This document shows positions 37,511 to 45,667 of a stretch of 64,000 nt of DNA, in pieces; position 1 is the first letter of the stretch, and every line of letters begins with the position of its first letter. Source of the stretch: Bradyrhizobium sp. CCGUVB4N (GTDB lineage Bacteria > Pseudomonadota > Alphaproteobacteria > Rhizobiales > Xanthobacteraceae); assembly GCF_024199945.1 (NCBI RefSeq), contig NZ_JANADP010000001.1, forward strand, positions 6,510,001-6,574,000. Direction: 5' to 3'. The notes beneath the pieces are model-generated. The model was not told the origin of the DNA and made no database searches. It was given only the letters and a program-made list of their open reading frames with translations. Position numbers and translations under genes: made by a program.

Positions 37511-37524
37511 TTGATCGGAATCAA
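37511..37524. promoter_or_regulatory. FNR/FixK-type site upstream of the 44-residue membrane protein
   Basis: TTGATCGGAATCAA is a perfect TTGAT-N4-ATCAA palindrome. It lies between the stop of the FNR-like gene (37550) and the ATG at 37458, so it can serve only the leftward small gene. Confidence 0.75.
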
Positions 37525-37549
37525 AAATGGGCCGGGGGCGGGCTGGGAC

Positions 37550-38338
37550 TCAGGCCGCAGCCAGTGCCTCGACGCGTGCGGGATCGCGCAGGCTGATTCC
37601 GCCATGGAGGATCTCGATCGCTCCATGCCGTTCCAGTTTGGTGAAGGTGCGGCTGACGGTCTCGATGGTCAGGCCGAGATAATCGGCTATGTCCTGCCGG
37701 CTCATCGGAAGCGGGACAGTACGCGACGATCCCTTGAGCGAAACCAGCCGCTCGCGCCAGCCAAGCAGAAACGTCGCAACCTTCTCCTCCGCGGAGCGAC
37801 GGCCGAGCAGGACCATATGGTCGCGCGCCTGGCTCAGCTCACGGATCGCCAGCTCGTTGATTCGCCTGAGCAGATGCGGCCGGTCCTCGATGAAGCGACC
37901 GAACGGCGCCTTGGCGAACTGGCACACGGTCACCGCCCCAATCGCATCAGCCGAGAAATTGTGGCGCCCGGATATATTCATCCCCAGGAAATCACCGGGC
38001 AGCGCAAAACCCACGATCTGCCGCCTGCCGTCAGGCAGCAACTTGTAGAGCCGCATGACGCCTTCGAGCAGATTGTAGAACGAGGTCGTGATGTCCTCCT
38101 CGGAGAACACGGTCTCTCCCGCGACGAAATGAACGCGACGCCCGAGATGCTCGAACTCCCTCAGCTCGGCCGGGTCCAGCGACGAACAAACCGCGAAGCC
38201 GCGAACCGCGCAATCGCTGCAAAAATGACCATTCGGCTCGATCCTCACCACGGAAGTCCTCATCCATCGTTCAAGCGCCGGCTGCATTTTACTGCACTGC
38301 GCCAAAGGCGATTGACCCAGATCAATTTTGCCGGACAT
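37550..38338 (-). CDS. FNR-like oxygen-responsive transcriptional regulator
   Basis: 262 residues from the ATG at 38338. The cysteine cluster is CSDCAVRGFAVC (about residues 40-51, C-x2-C-x7-C) plus a central Cys in GAVTVCQFAK (about 139), the arrangement needed for an oxygen-labile [4Fe-4S] cluster. The effector fold is followed by SRQDIADYLGLTIETVSRTFTKL, whose E-x2-S-R recognition helix is that of FNR proteins reading TTGAT half sites. A TTGA-N6-TCAA site lies at 38312-38325, inside the coding sequence if 38338 is used. An ATG at 38263 would place this site at promoter distance, so the true start may be there. Lies 31 bp downstream of the MCE/lipoprotein gene. Confidence 0.9.
   Translation of the reverse strand: MSGKIDLGQSPLAQCSKMQPALERWMRTSVVRIEPNGHFCSDCAVRGFAVCSSLDPAELREFEHLGRRVHFVAGETVFSEEDITTSFYNLLEGVMRLYKLLPDGRRQIVGFALPGDFLGMNISGRHNFSADAIGAVTVCQFAKAPFGRFIEDRPHLLRRINELAIRELSQARDHMVLLGRRSAEEKVATFLLGWRERLVSLKGSSRTVPLPMSRQDIADYLGLTIETVSRTFTKLERHGAIEILHGGISLRDPARVEALAAA
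38312..38325. promoter_or_regulatory. FNR/FixK-type site at the 5' end of the FNR-like gene
   Basis: TTGACCCAGATCAA (TTGA-N6-TCAA). If centred at -41.5 of a leftward promoter, transcription would start near 38277, just before the in-frame ATG at 38263. This suggests autoregulation and casts doubt on the longer protein start. Confidence 0.6.
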
Positions 38339-38369
38339 GCCCGCCCCCCTTCTGTTGAAGAGCCGAGTG

Positions 38370-39473
38370 TCAGACCGCCTGCACCGTCCAGCCAATCAGC
38401 TCCTTGGCGATGCGGGCAAAGGCCGCGTCGAACGCCGCGACCGCTGCAGCAGGCTCGACCTTGTCGAGCTTCTCGCTGGTTTCGACGAGGCGTGAGGCGA
38501 TGACCTTGCCGGCCTTGTCGACGATCCGCGCCGACAGTCCGATCTCGACCCGGGTCTCGCCCTCCGTCGTGATCCGGAAGCGCCGGATGTCGATCAGGAG
38601 CTGGTAGTCCGCTTGCCCCAGGTCGGTCGTCCGCAGCGGCGCATGCGCGATGTCGTAATTCTCGAAGCTGTCGATCAACCGCGCCTGCACCAGCTTCGGA
38701 ATGCTGTCGGCCCACATGAAGTCGGCAAAGCCCTGGTTGTCGCCAACCGGTGCGAACAGCATGCGCTGCGTCTGCAGCATCGCGACAGCGGTCGGCTCGG
38801 GAATGGCCAGCGACGCCGAGAGCGTCTTGCCGGCCGGCCCAAGATTTTGCGGCGCGCGGAGATCATAGGTGATCTTCTGCGCCGGTGTACCGCCACCGGT
38901 CATCTTTTCGAGGCCCGCCAGAATGCCGTCAAGCTTGCCGGTGTTGCGCGCCAGGCCGTCGGAGAATGTCTTGAAATTGGCGATGGTATCCTTGAGCGGA
39001 CCGGAATTGTCCTCCAGCACGGTGTCGACGCGCCGCAAGGCATCGCGCGCCGCCTGCGTCATGCTCTGGCCTGCGCCGGCCTCGGCGATCAGGATCCGCG
39101 GCTCGCCGGATTTGGCGAGGATCGTGCCCCCCTCCAGCGTCACCACCGGCACGCCGGTCAGCCCCTGGAAATCGAGCCCGACCTTGGTGTCGGTGTGCAC
39201 CGGCGTTGCCGATGCGACCGAGATCGTCGCGTTGACGAAGCGAGGATTGTCAGGCGCCAGGCCGAGTTGGGTCACCTCACCGACACGGATGCCGTTGAAC
39301 AGCACACCGGCCCCGACCAGAAGACCCGGCACCGGCCCCTGGAACTGCACGTGGTAATTCGTCCGTGGGCCGACGCCGCCGCTGTTGTTCAGCCAATAGA
39401 CGAAGCCAAACACCGCGACGATCGCGGCCAGCACGAAGCTGCCGATCAGCACGTAGGGAGCGCGCGTTTCCAT
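38370..39473 (-). CDS. MCE (MlaD) domain fused to ABC-type auxiliary lipoprotein domain
   Basis: 367 residues. One N-terminal helix (PYVLIGSFVLAAIVAVFGFVYWL) anchors it in the inner membrane. An MCE domain follows (YHVQFQGPVPGLLVGAGVLFNGIRVGEVTQLGL, VGLDFQGLTGVPVVTLEGG), then a helical linker (about 130-200). The C-terminal half (QNLGPAGKTLSASLAIPEPTAVAMLQTQRMLF..FADFMWADSIPKLVQARLIDSFENY) resembles ABC_trans_aux/YmbA lipoproteins that normally are separate outer-membrane proteins. The fusion suggests a periplasm-spanning lipid carrier with a built-in partner. It follows the ATPase gene by 3 bp in an apparent E-F-D operon. Confidence 0.9.
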   Translation of the reverse strand: METRAPYVLIGSFVLAAIVAVFGFVYWLNNSGGVGPRTNYHVQFQGPVPGLLVGAGVLFNGIRVGEVTQLGLAPDNPRFVNATISVASATPVHTDTKVGLDFQGLTGVPVVTLEGGTILAKSGEPRILIAEAGAGQSMTQAARDALRRVDTVLEDNSGPLKDTIANFKTFSDGLARNTGKLDGILAGLEKMTGGGTPAQKITYDLRAPQNLGPAGKTLSASLAIPEPTAVAMLQTQRMLFAPVGDNQGFADFMWADSIPKLVQARLIDSFENYDIAHAPLRTTDLGQADYQLLIDIRRFRITTEGETRVEIGLSARIVDKAGKVIASRLVETSEKLDKVEPAAAVAAFDAAFARIAKELIGWTVQAV

Positions 39474-39476
39474 GTC

Positions 39477-40253
39477 TCATCTCATCTCGTGGTGAAGCAT
39501 CTGCGAGCGTTTGCCGTGGAAATAGGCCCGCACCCAAGGATGCTCGGATTGCAGCAATTCGCGCATCGGGCCGATCGCCACGATCTTGCCGTCGGCAAGT
39601 GCGGCGACGCGGTCGCAGACCGTCGTGAGGCTCGCGAGATCATGGGTCACCATGAAGACGGTGAGCCCCAGGGTCTTTTGCAGGGTCCGGATCAGCGCAT
39701 CGAAATCGCCAGCTGCGATCGGATCGAGACCCGATGTCGGCTCGTCGAGGAAGAGGATCGGCGGATCGAGCGCGAGCGCGCGTGCCAGCGCCACGCGCTT
39801 GGTCATGCCGCCGGACAGTTCTGACGGATATTTGTCGCCGTCCTGCGCCCGCAGCCCAACCATCTCGAGCTTGGCCGTCGCGATCTCGTCCATCAGTTCC
39901 TGTGACAGCGCGAGATTTTCGCGGAGCGGAAATTGCACATTCTGCCGGACCGTCAGCGAGGAGAACAGCGCGCCCTGCTGGAACAGGATGCCCCAGGTCG
40001 CTGCCCGGCTGCGGTCCTGCGCGCCATCAATCGGCCGTCCCATAACTTCGATAGTCCCGCTGCGACGCGAGATGAGGCCGATGACGGTGCGCATCAGCAC
40101 CGACTTGCCGCCTCCGGACGCCCCCACCAGCCCGAGGATCTCGCCACGGCGGACGTCGAGAGACAAATGATCGAGCACGGTCTGGCGACCGAAGCCGACC
40201 ACGAGGTCATGGACGCGGATCGCGAACTCACCCTGAGGCTCGGGCATCGTCAC
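39477..40253 (-). CDS. MlaF-like lipid ABC transporter ATPase
   Basis: 258-residue ABC ATPase. Walker A GASGGGKSVLMR, Q-loop LFQQGALFSSLTV, signature LSGGMTKRVALARALALDP, Walker B ILFLDEPTSGLDP, H-loop MVTHD. The family-specific Q-loop and 'GGM.KRV' signature match MlaF/MkL proteins that energise MCE-type lipid transport. A GTG at 40253 overlaps the TGA of the permease gene (GTGA), with an ATG at 40247 as an alternative. Works with the permease at 40250-41392 and the MCE protein at 38370-39473. Confidence 0.94.
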   Translation of the reverse strand: MTMPEPQGEFAIRVHDLVVGFGRQTVLDHLSLDVRRGEILGLVGASGGGKSVLMRTVIGLISRRSGTIEVMGRPIDGAQDRSRAATWGILFQQGALFSSLTVRQNVQFPLRENLALSQELMDEIATAKLEMVGLRAQDGDKYPSELSGGMTKRVALARALALDPPILFLDEPTSGLDPIAAGDFDALIRTLQKTLGLTVFMVTHDLASLTTVCDRVAALADGKIVAIGPMRELLQSEHPWVRAYFHGKRSQMLHHEMR

Positions 40254-41392
40254 ATCCCGATCGAAGCAAAGAAGATCGCGAACAAGCCGTCCAGCACGAT
40301 CACCAGGAAGATCGACTTGACCACCGACGTCGTCGTCTGCCGACCAAGCGACTCTGCGCTGCCCTTCACGCGCAATCCCTCGCTGCAGGCGACGATACCG
40401 ATCACCAGCGCCATGAACGGCGCCTTCAGGATGCCGACCTCGAAATGGGTGACGGAAATGGCCTCATGCAGCCGCGCGACGTAGATCGCCGGCCCCATAT
40501 CACCGTAGAACTGCGCAACCAGGCCGCCACCATAGAGCGCGGCAATCGATCCGATGAAGGCGAGAATTGGCAGCGCGACAACAAGCGCGGCCACGCGCGG
40601 CAAGATCAGAACTTCGACGGGATCGAGCCCCATGGTCGAGAGCGCATCGATCTCCTCGCGCATCTTCATCGAGCCGAGCTCGGCCGTATAGGCGCTCCCC
40701 GAACGTCCCGCGACCATGATGGCAACGATCAGCACGCCGAGCTCGCGCAAGACGAGGATGCCGACCATGTCAACGGTGTAGGATTCCGCGCCGAACCGGC
40801 GGAAATGAAAGAATCCCTGCTGGGCGATGATGGCGCCGATCAGGAACGTGATGAGCACGACGATGGGAATCGCCTGAAACCCGATCCGGTTGAGCTGATA
40901 GACCAGCGACGTCAGCCGTAGCGAGCGCGGCCGGCGCAAGACGCCGATGAGCGCCATGAACAAAGCGCCCAGCATTTGCAGAAAAATCGTGACGTCTTCG
41001 CGGGCACCGATCGTGGCCTTGCCGAGATCGTTCAACCTGAGCAGCACCGGATTGGTCGGGGCCGCTGGCGGCGGCGTGTGCCGGTTGACCTGGCGCACTT
41101 CCTCCAGCAGGCCGCTGAAACGATCGGCCACACCGACGATCTCGGCTGGCCTGCCGGATGATGCAGCCTTGCGCGACAATTTCTCCAGGATCCAGGCACC
41201 GAGCGTATCGAGCGCGCTGATGCCGGACATGTCCAGCGTCACGGTCCTCGACCGATCGACATCCGTTCCAACAGATCGGGACAGGGTTTCAAGCTTTGCG
41301 ACGTTGGCCGCAATCCATGGCCCCTCGGGCCGCAATTCGAGCGCATCACCCGACGGGGTTGCCAGCAGCAGAGGTTCCGAATTCACGCGCAT
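40250..41392 (-). CDS. MlaE-like permease with N-terminal STAS domain
   Basis: 380 residues. Residues 1-110 form a STAS-like domain (VTLDMSGISALDTLGAWILEKL), and residues about 130-380 are the MlaE permease (IGFQAIPIVVLITFLIGAIIAQQG, VVDM..LRELGVLIVAIMVAGRSGSAYTAELGSMKMREEIDAL, EGLRVKGSAESLGRQTTTSVV). The STAS-MlaE fusion replaces the separate MlaB/MlaE of E. coli. It begins the leftward lipid-transport operon; a TTGA-N6-TCAA site is centred 66 bp upstream of its ATG. Function: movement of phospholipids or other hydrophobic compounds between membranes, by family knowledge. Confidence 0.93.
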   Translation of the reverse strand: MRVNSEPLLLATPSGDALELRPEGPWIAANVAKLETLSRSVGTDVDRSRTVTLDMSGISALDTLGAWILEKLSRKAASSGRPAEIVGVADRFSGLLEEVRQVNRHTPPPAAPTNPVLLRLNDLGKATIGAREDVTIFLQMLGALFMALIGVLRRPRSLRLTSLVYQLNRIGFQAIPIVVLITFLIGAIIAQQGFFHFRRFGAESYTVDMVGILVLRELGVLIVAIMVAGRSGSAYTAELGSMKMREEIDALSTMGLDPVEVLILPRVAALVVALPILAFIGSIAALYGGGLVAQFYGDMGPAIYVARLHEAISVTHFEVGILKAPFMALVIGIVACSEGLRVKGSAESLGRQTTTSVVKSIFLVIVLDGLFAIFFASIGM

Positions 41393-41451
41393 ATCCTCAT
41401 GGGACGACCGGCCCCAATGGTTCTATTCTAGGCCGGCAACGAGCGGGTCGA

Positions 41452-41465
41452 TTGACTTGCCTCAA
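41452..41465. promoter_or_regulatory. FNR/FixK-type site for the lipid-transport operon
   Basis: TTGACTTGCCTCAA (TTGA-N6-TCAA) is centred about 66 bp from the leftward ATG at 41392, a distance compatible with a class II FNR promoter and a 25-base leader. Its right half coincides with the first unit of the 15-bp tandem repeat. Confidence 0.6.
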
Positions 41466-41514
41466 ACAGACTTGCCTCAAACAGACCTGTCTCAAACAGA
41501 TCTGCCTCAAACAC
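41455..41514 (+). repeat. Four 15-bp tandem repeats overlapping an FNR-type site
   Basis: Units ACTTGCCTCAAACAG, ACTTGCCTCAAACAG, ACCTGTCTCAAACAG and ATCTGCCTCAAACAC. Each carries a CTCAAA half-site. The block lies in the 205-bp gap between divergent genes and between two FNR-type sites, so its copy number could change promoter geometry. Confidence 0.75.
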
Positions 41515-41532
41515 AGGCGCACTCTCGCCCCC

Positions 41533-41546
41533 TTGACCCAAATCAA
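41533..41546. promoter_or_regulatory. FNR/FixK-type site for the DUF883 gene
   Basis: TTGACCCAAATCAA (TTGA-N6-TCAA) is centred 58 bp upstream of the rightward ATG at 41598. A class II arrangement would give a start about 17 bp before that ATG, just ahead of the GGAGA ribosome binding site. Confidence 0.7.
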
Positions 41547-41597
41547 AGGCCGTCAGGCTTGTCCGCATAGGCTCGCGCCATTGAATGGAGACCGCCA

Positions 41598-41873
41598 ATG
41601 TTCGACACCGGCAGAATGAGCGACGAGCTGAAAGCGCTGAAGATCGACGTCACAAATCTGCTGAGCACCGCTGGCGAGGGGATGTTCGAGACCTCGAAGG
41701 ATCGGACCGAGGCCCTCGCCGCTCAGATCAAGGCCGCGCTGGCCGAACTCGGCGAAACCGTCGGCGACGAGCAGGAGCAGCTGCATGATCTTGTCGCCGA
41801 GCGTCCAGTGGCCTCGCTCGCGTCCGCCTTTGCGCTCGGCGTGGTCGTCGGCTTCATGCTGAGGAGGCACTAG
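41598..41873 (+). CDS. DUF883 (ElaB/YqjD-like) membrane-anchored protein
   Basis: 91 residues. A long amphipathic helix (MSDELKALKIDVTNLLSTAG..ALAAQIKAALAELGETVGDEQEQL) leads to a C-terminal helix with the family signature PVASLASAFALGVVVGFMLRRH. ElaB, YgaM and YqjD of E. coli are stationary-phase inner-membrane proteins that bind ribosomes. The ribosome binding site is GGAGACCGCC before the ATG. Its stop is directly followed by the GTG of the next gene (TAGGTG), so both form one unit under the FNR-type site at 41533. Confidence 0.88.
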   Translation: MFDTGRMSDELKALKIDVTNLLSTAGEGMFETSKDRTEALAAQIKAALAELGETVGDEQEQLHDLVAERPVASLASAFALGVVVGFMLRRH

Positions 41874-42362
41874 GTGAATACGGAGAATGTGGTCAAGCAT
41901 CTGCGCGCCTTGTGGCGCACGGACAGGATCATCGCGGATATCAGGCTCCGCCATCTGCTGACCGGACTTGGTCTGCGCGCCTTCGCGGCGCTGATCGCCG
42001 CATTCGGACTGCTGATGCTGGAGTTGTCCGCCTATTTCGCCCTCGTCCAAATCTGGAGCGCAATCGCCGCGGCGGCGGTGCTCGGAGCGATCAACTTTGC
42101 CATCGCTGCGGTTCTGTTCATCATCGCCGGACGCCCGCCCTCGGGCCGCGACATCGAGCTTGCCAATGAAATCCACGGCACGTCGATCGAGGCTCTCCAG
42201 GTCGAAGCCCGGGCGCTTCAGGCTCAATTATCGGGCGCGGTCCATCATCCGCTCAGCACGATCGTACCGGTATTGGTGCCGCTGATCGCAATCATCGTCA
42301 AGAACATGCGAAAGACGGCCAGAGAACCCGCCGCAGATGCAGCGCCCGAAGCACGCTCTTAG
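41874..42362 (+). CDS. Phage holin-like / DUF1469-type membrane protein
   Basis: 162 residues. Two strong helices near 35-60 and 65-95 (LGLRAFAALIAAFGLLMLELSAYFALV and AIAAAAVLGAINFAIAAVLFIIAG), then a helical region and a third hydrophobic stretch (LSTIVPVLVPLIAIIVKNM). This pattern matches the holin superfamily III / DUF1469 proteins that often pair with DUF883 genes. GTG start immediately after the stop of the DUF883 gene. Probably a stress- or low-oxygen-induced envelope protein rather than a phage function; role inferred from pairing. Confidence 0.8.
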   Translation: MNTENVVKHLRALWRTDRIIADIRLRHLLTGLGLRAFAALIAAFGLLMLELSAYFALVQIWSAIAAAAVLGAINFAIAAVLFIIAGRPPSGRDIELANEIHGTSIEALQVEARALQAQLSGAVHHPLSTIVPVLVPLIAIIVKNMRKTAREPAADAAPEARS

Positions 42363-42373
42363 CTGGCCACGCG

Positions 42374-45064
42374 TCAGAGTTTCAGGCGGACGTCGCAGAT
42401 ATCAGGTTCCGTCGGATCGGGCTTGATCTCAAAGCCGAGCTGCCGGCACATCTCCAGCATCACGACGTTCTCCTTGAGCACGTCGCCAGAGATGGTCTTG
42501 AGCCCTTCCGACCTGGCGTAGTCGATGATCAGCTGCATCAGGGCCCAGCCGAGCCCTCTGCCCTTGAGGTCGGAGCGCAGCAGGATCGCATATTCGCCGC
42601 TCTCGTAGATCGAATCCGAGTGAAGCCGCACCACGCCGACCATCTCGCTGTTCTCGTCAAACGCGATGAAGGCCATGGCACGGGCATAGTCGAGCTGGGT
42701 CAGGCGCGCGATGAATTCATGGGTGAACTCCTTCATCGGCGCGAAGAAGCGCAAGCGGAGATCCTCAGGCGTGACGTGACGCAGGAATTCGTGAATGGTC
42801 GGCTCGTCTTCGGGCCGCAGGGGCCGCACGAAGATACGCCAGCCGTCCTTGAGCGCGAGCCGGCGCTCCCATTGCGAAGGATAGGCGCGGACGGCGAAAT
42901 TGGCGGGGCCGGAGCCCGCAAACTTCCGCTGTGGCGGCCCCACCGCGACGCGGGCGTCGACCGCCGTCGCACCGGTCTCATCCGCGAGCAGCGGATTGAT
43001 ATCGAGCTCGCGGATTTCGGGGATGTCGGTCGCCATCTGCGCCAGCTTGACCAGTACCAGCGCGACGGCGTCCTGCTTGACCGCCGGCACGTCCCGGTAG
43101 GCGGGCAACAATCGCGACACCCGCGTGCGCTCGATCAGGTCTCGGGCGAGCTGGAGGTCGAGCGGCGGCAGCGCCAGGGCCTTGTCGTTGATGATCTCCA
43201 CCGCGGTGCCGCCCCGGCCGAACACGACGACGGTGCCGAACGTCGGATCGTCAGCGAGGCCAAGAATCAACTCACGCGCCTTCGCCTTGACGACCATTGC
43301 CTGGACGATGAGGCCATCAATACGGGCTTCGGGACGCAGCTTCCTCGCCCGCGCGAGAATGCCGGCGGCGGCCGCGCGTACCACACCCGGATTGGTCAGA
43401 TTGAGCACGACACCGCCGACGTCGGACTTGTGCACAATGTCGCGCGACATGATCTTGAGTACGACGGTGGCGCCTTGGGCGAATATCTCATCCGCACAGG
43501 CGACCGCCTGCTCGACATCTGCAGCCGCGTAGGTCGGCACCATTGCGATGTCATAGCAGCCAAGCAGATGCTTGATCTCGACGGGATCGAGCCATTTGCG
43601 CCCGTCAGCGATGGCCGTCGTGACGATTTGCTTGGCAGCCGCGACATCCGGCACGAAGGTGTCCGGCATCGCCGGCGGAACCTGGCTCAGCTCGTCCACG
43701 ACCTCGCGATGCCGGACCATATGCATGAAGCCACGCACCGCGTCGTCTTCGGTCGGATAGTTCGGAATGCCAGCGGCGGACAGCTTTGCAATGATGTCCT
43801 GATCGGCACCGACCCAGGCGGCGAGCACGGGCTTGGCCCAACTGCGATGCTTCGCGCGATACTTGAGGACGAGTTCAGTCACGGTCGTCGCGATCTCGGC
43901 GGCCGATGCGATCGCGGTCTGCACGTTGAGCACGAGAATTGCGTCATTGCCGGGATCGTCGAGCAGCACCTCCAGCGCAGCGGCATAGCGCGCCGCATCG
44001 GCGTCGCCGACGATATCGACGGGATTGGCGCCGGACCAGGTCGACGGCAGCACCGCGTCGAGCTTCTCGCGCGTATCGGGTGTCATGGGCGCGGGAATTC
44101 CGCCGAGATCCGCGAGCCGGTCGACCGCCAGGACACCGATGCCGCCACCATTGGTCAGGATAGCGAGGCGCTTTCCCGCCGGCGATCCGATCCGGCCGAG
44201 CGTCTCGGCACAATCGAACAGTTCGCGTAGATCGGATACCCGGAGGACGCCGGCGCGCCGGAAGGCCGCATCATGGACGGCGTCGGCACCTGCGAGCGCG
44301 CCCGTATGCGTGGCCGCAGCCTTCGCGCCATGCGCCATGCGGCCTGATTTCACCACGACGACCGGCTTCACGCGCGCCGCAGCGCGCGCCGCCGACATGA
44401 ATTTTCGCGCGTCCTTGATGGCCTCGATGTAGAGCAGAATGGCGCGGGTTTTATGATCCATCGCGAAATGGTCGAGCAAATCAGCGATGTCGACGTCGAT
44501 CTGGTCGCCGATCGTAACGATGCCGGAGAAGCCGACGCCGCGTTGCGCAGCCCAATCCACCATGCCGGCCGCAATCGCCCCCGATTGCGAGATCAGCGCG
44601 AGATTTCCAGCCCGCGGCATGTGCGCGGCGAAACTCGCATTCAGATTTGCGCCAGGCATCATGATGCCGAGGCAGTTGGGGCCGATCAGCCGCATGCCGT
44701 ATTTGCGGGCAGCCGCGATGGCGGCCTCCTGAAGCGATCCCGGTCCATGACCGAGTCCCGCCGAGACGATCAGGGCGCCGGCCGAACCGCGCCGACCGGC
44801 CTGGTCGATGATGTCAGGGATCTCTCGCGCCGGCGCGGTGATGACGACGAGCTCAGGTACGAAGGGCAGCCGGTCCAGGCGGCTCACCGTCGCGACGCCG
44901 CCGATCTCGGCATGGCGTGGGTTCACCAGGCCGAACTGCCCCTTGAATTCCGCCTTGCGAATGTTCTCCAGGACAGCGCGTCCAACGGAGACCGGGCGGG
45001 AACTTGCGCCGACCAGCGCAACCGACCGTGGCGACAACAGGTTTTTCAGGCGATAAGTCGACAT
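42374..45064 (-). CDS. Pat-type protein acetyltransferase: NDP-forming acyl-CoA synthetase + GNAT
   Basis: About 896 residues. Domains in order: CoA-binding (LLSPRSVALVGASSRPVSVG), succinyl-CoA ligase-like (IGPNCLGIMMPGANLN, ALISQSGAIAAGMVDWAA), a conserved HTGALAG segment near 255, ATP-grasp (KLLG-like ...VVLKIMSRDIVHKSDVGGVVLNL, ELILGLADDPTFGTVVVFGRGG) and a C-terminal GNAT domain from about 735 (IFVRPLRPEDEPTIHEFLRHV, LRSDLKGRGLGWALMQLIIDYA). This architecture is that of Salmonella Pat and R. palustris RpPat, which acetylate and inactivate AMP-forming acyl-CoA synthetases. Convergent with the holin-like gene. The ATG at 45064 fits the family N-terminus (MSTYRLKNLL); upstream ATG/TTG codons exist. 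The aryl-CoA ligase at 55299 is a plausible target type. Confidence 0.92.
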   Translation of the reverse strand: MSTYRLKNLLSPRSVALVGASSRPVSVGRAVLENIRKAEFKGQFGLVNPRHAEIGGVATVSRLDRLPFVPELVVITAPAREIPDIIDQAGRRGSAGALIVSAGLGHGPGSLQEAAIAAARKYGMRLIGPNCLGIMMPGANLNASFAAHMPRAGNLALISQSGAIAAGMVDWAAQRGVGFSGIVTIGDQIDVDIADLLDHFAMDHKTRAILLYIEAIKDARKFMSAARAAARVKPVVVVKSGRMAHGAKAAATHTGALAGADAVHDAAFRRAGVLRVSDLRELFDCAETLGRIGSPAGKRLAILTNGGGIGVLAVDRLADLGGIPAPMTPDTREKLDAVLPSTWSGANPVDIVGDADAARYAAALEVLLDDPGNDAILVLNVQTAIASAAEIATTVTELVLKYRAKHRSWAKPVLAAWVGADQDIIAKLSAAGIPNYPTEDDAVRGFMHMVRHREVVDELSQVPPAMPDTFVPDVAAAKQIVTTAIADGRKWLDPVEIKHLLGCYDIAMVPTYAAADVEQAVACADEIFAQGATVVLKIMSRDIVHKSDVGGVVLNLTNPGVVRAAAAGILARARKLRPEARIDGLIVQAMVVKAKARELILGLADDPTFGTVVVFGRGGTAVEIINDKALALPPLDLQLARDLIERTRVSRLLPAYRDVPAVKQDAVALVLVKLAQMATDIPEIRELDINPLLADETGATAVDARVAVGPPQRKFAGSGPANFAVRAYPSQWERRLALKDGWRIFVRPLRPEDEPTIHEFLRHVTPEDLRLRFFAPMKEFTHEFIARLTQLDYARAMAFIAFDENSEMVGVVRLHSDSIYESGEYAILLRSDLKGRGLGWALMQLIIDYARSEGLKTISGDVLKENVVMLEMCRQLGFEIKPDPTEPDICDVRLKL

Positions 45065-45667
45065 GATCACAATCATCCGATCGGGCAACGGACCCGATAG
45101 ATGCGATGCTAGCCCGGATATGGAGTGAGCGCACCTGGTGTCCTGAACCGGAAGTTGCGGAATCGCGTTGCGCTCTGCTGGGGCATTGTATCGGCAGAAG
45201 CGCTCGATGAGGCAAGGATGTCGTCAGCGGACCAGTCTCCCGCCGGAATGACTTGGGATCGGCGTTGTGTCGGTCGATGAACGATGGGATGCCGGCCTGA
45301 CGGCAGCGACGTTGCGATAGGCGTCGGGCCTAATCTTTTTAATCGGTAAGAAGCCTGAAGAAGCGCTCGACTTGGTTGAGTCATGACGAACTGGTCGGAG
45401 TCAGGTGCGCGTGCCAACCGCGCTTTTTAGCCAGTCAGTATTGGATCGGGGGAGTGGTCGCTGCTGCGGCCCCCATCCTGGTACAGCGACGCGAACCCAC
45501 TGCAAATCCATCATTACGAACCAGTGACTCGCGACACCAAATTGTGCCAAGCACCGATGAAATGGATAAACGAACCTCGGTCATTATCCGCGAATTCGAG
45601 CGCTGGCGCTGAAAGCGGGCCACTGGTGGCGAGCAGAATCTGACTGGACGTCGTGCCAGCCTGGATC
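45065..45667. other. Intergenic region, no recognised gene
   Basis: About 600 bp between two leftward genes; it should hold the promoter of the Pat-type gene and the 3' end of the phosphoesterase gene. Short open frames on both strands have no family resemblance. No FNR-type site was seen. Confidence 0.4.

Noticed and set aside
42620..44230. 536-codon plus-strand open frame
   Set aside because: Antisense to the Pat-type gene; no recognised motif.
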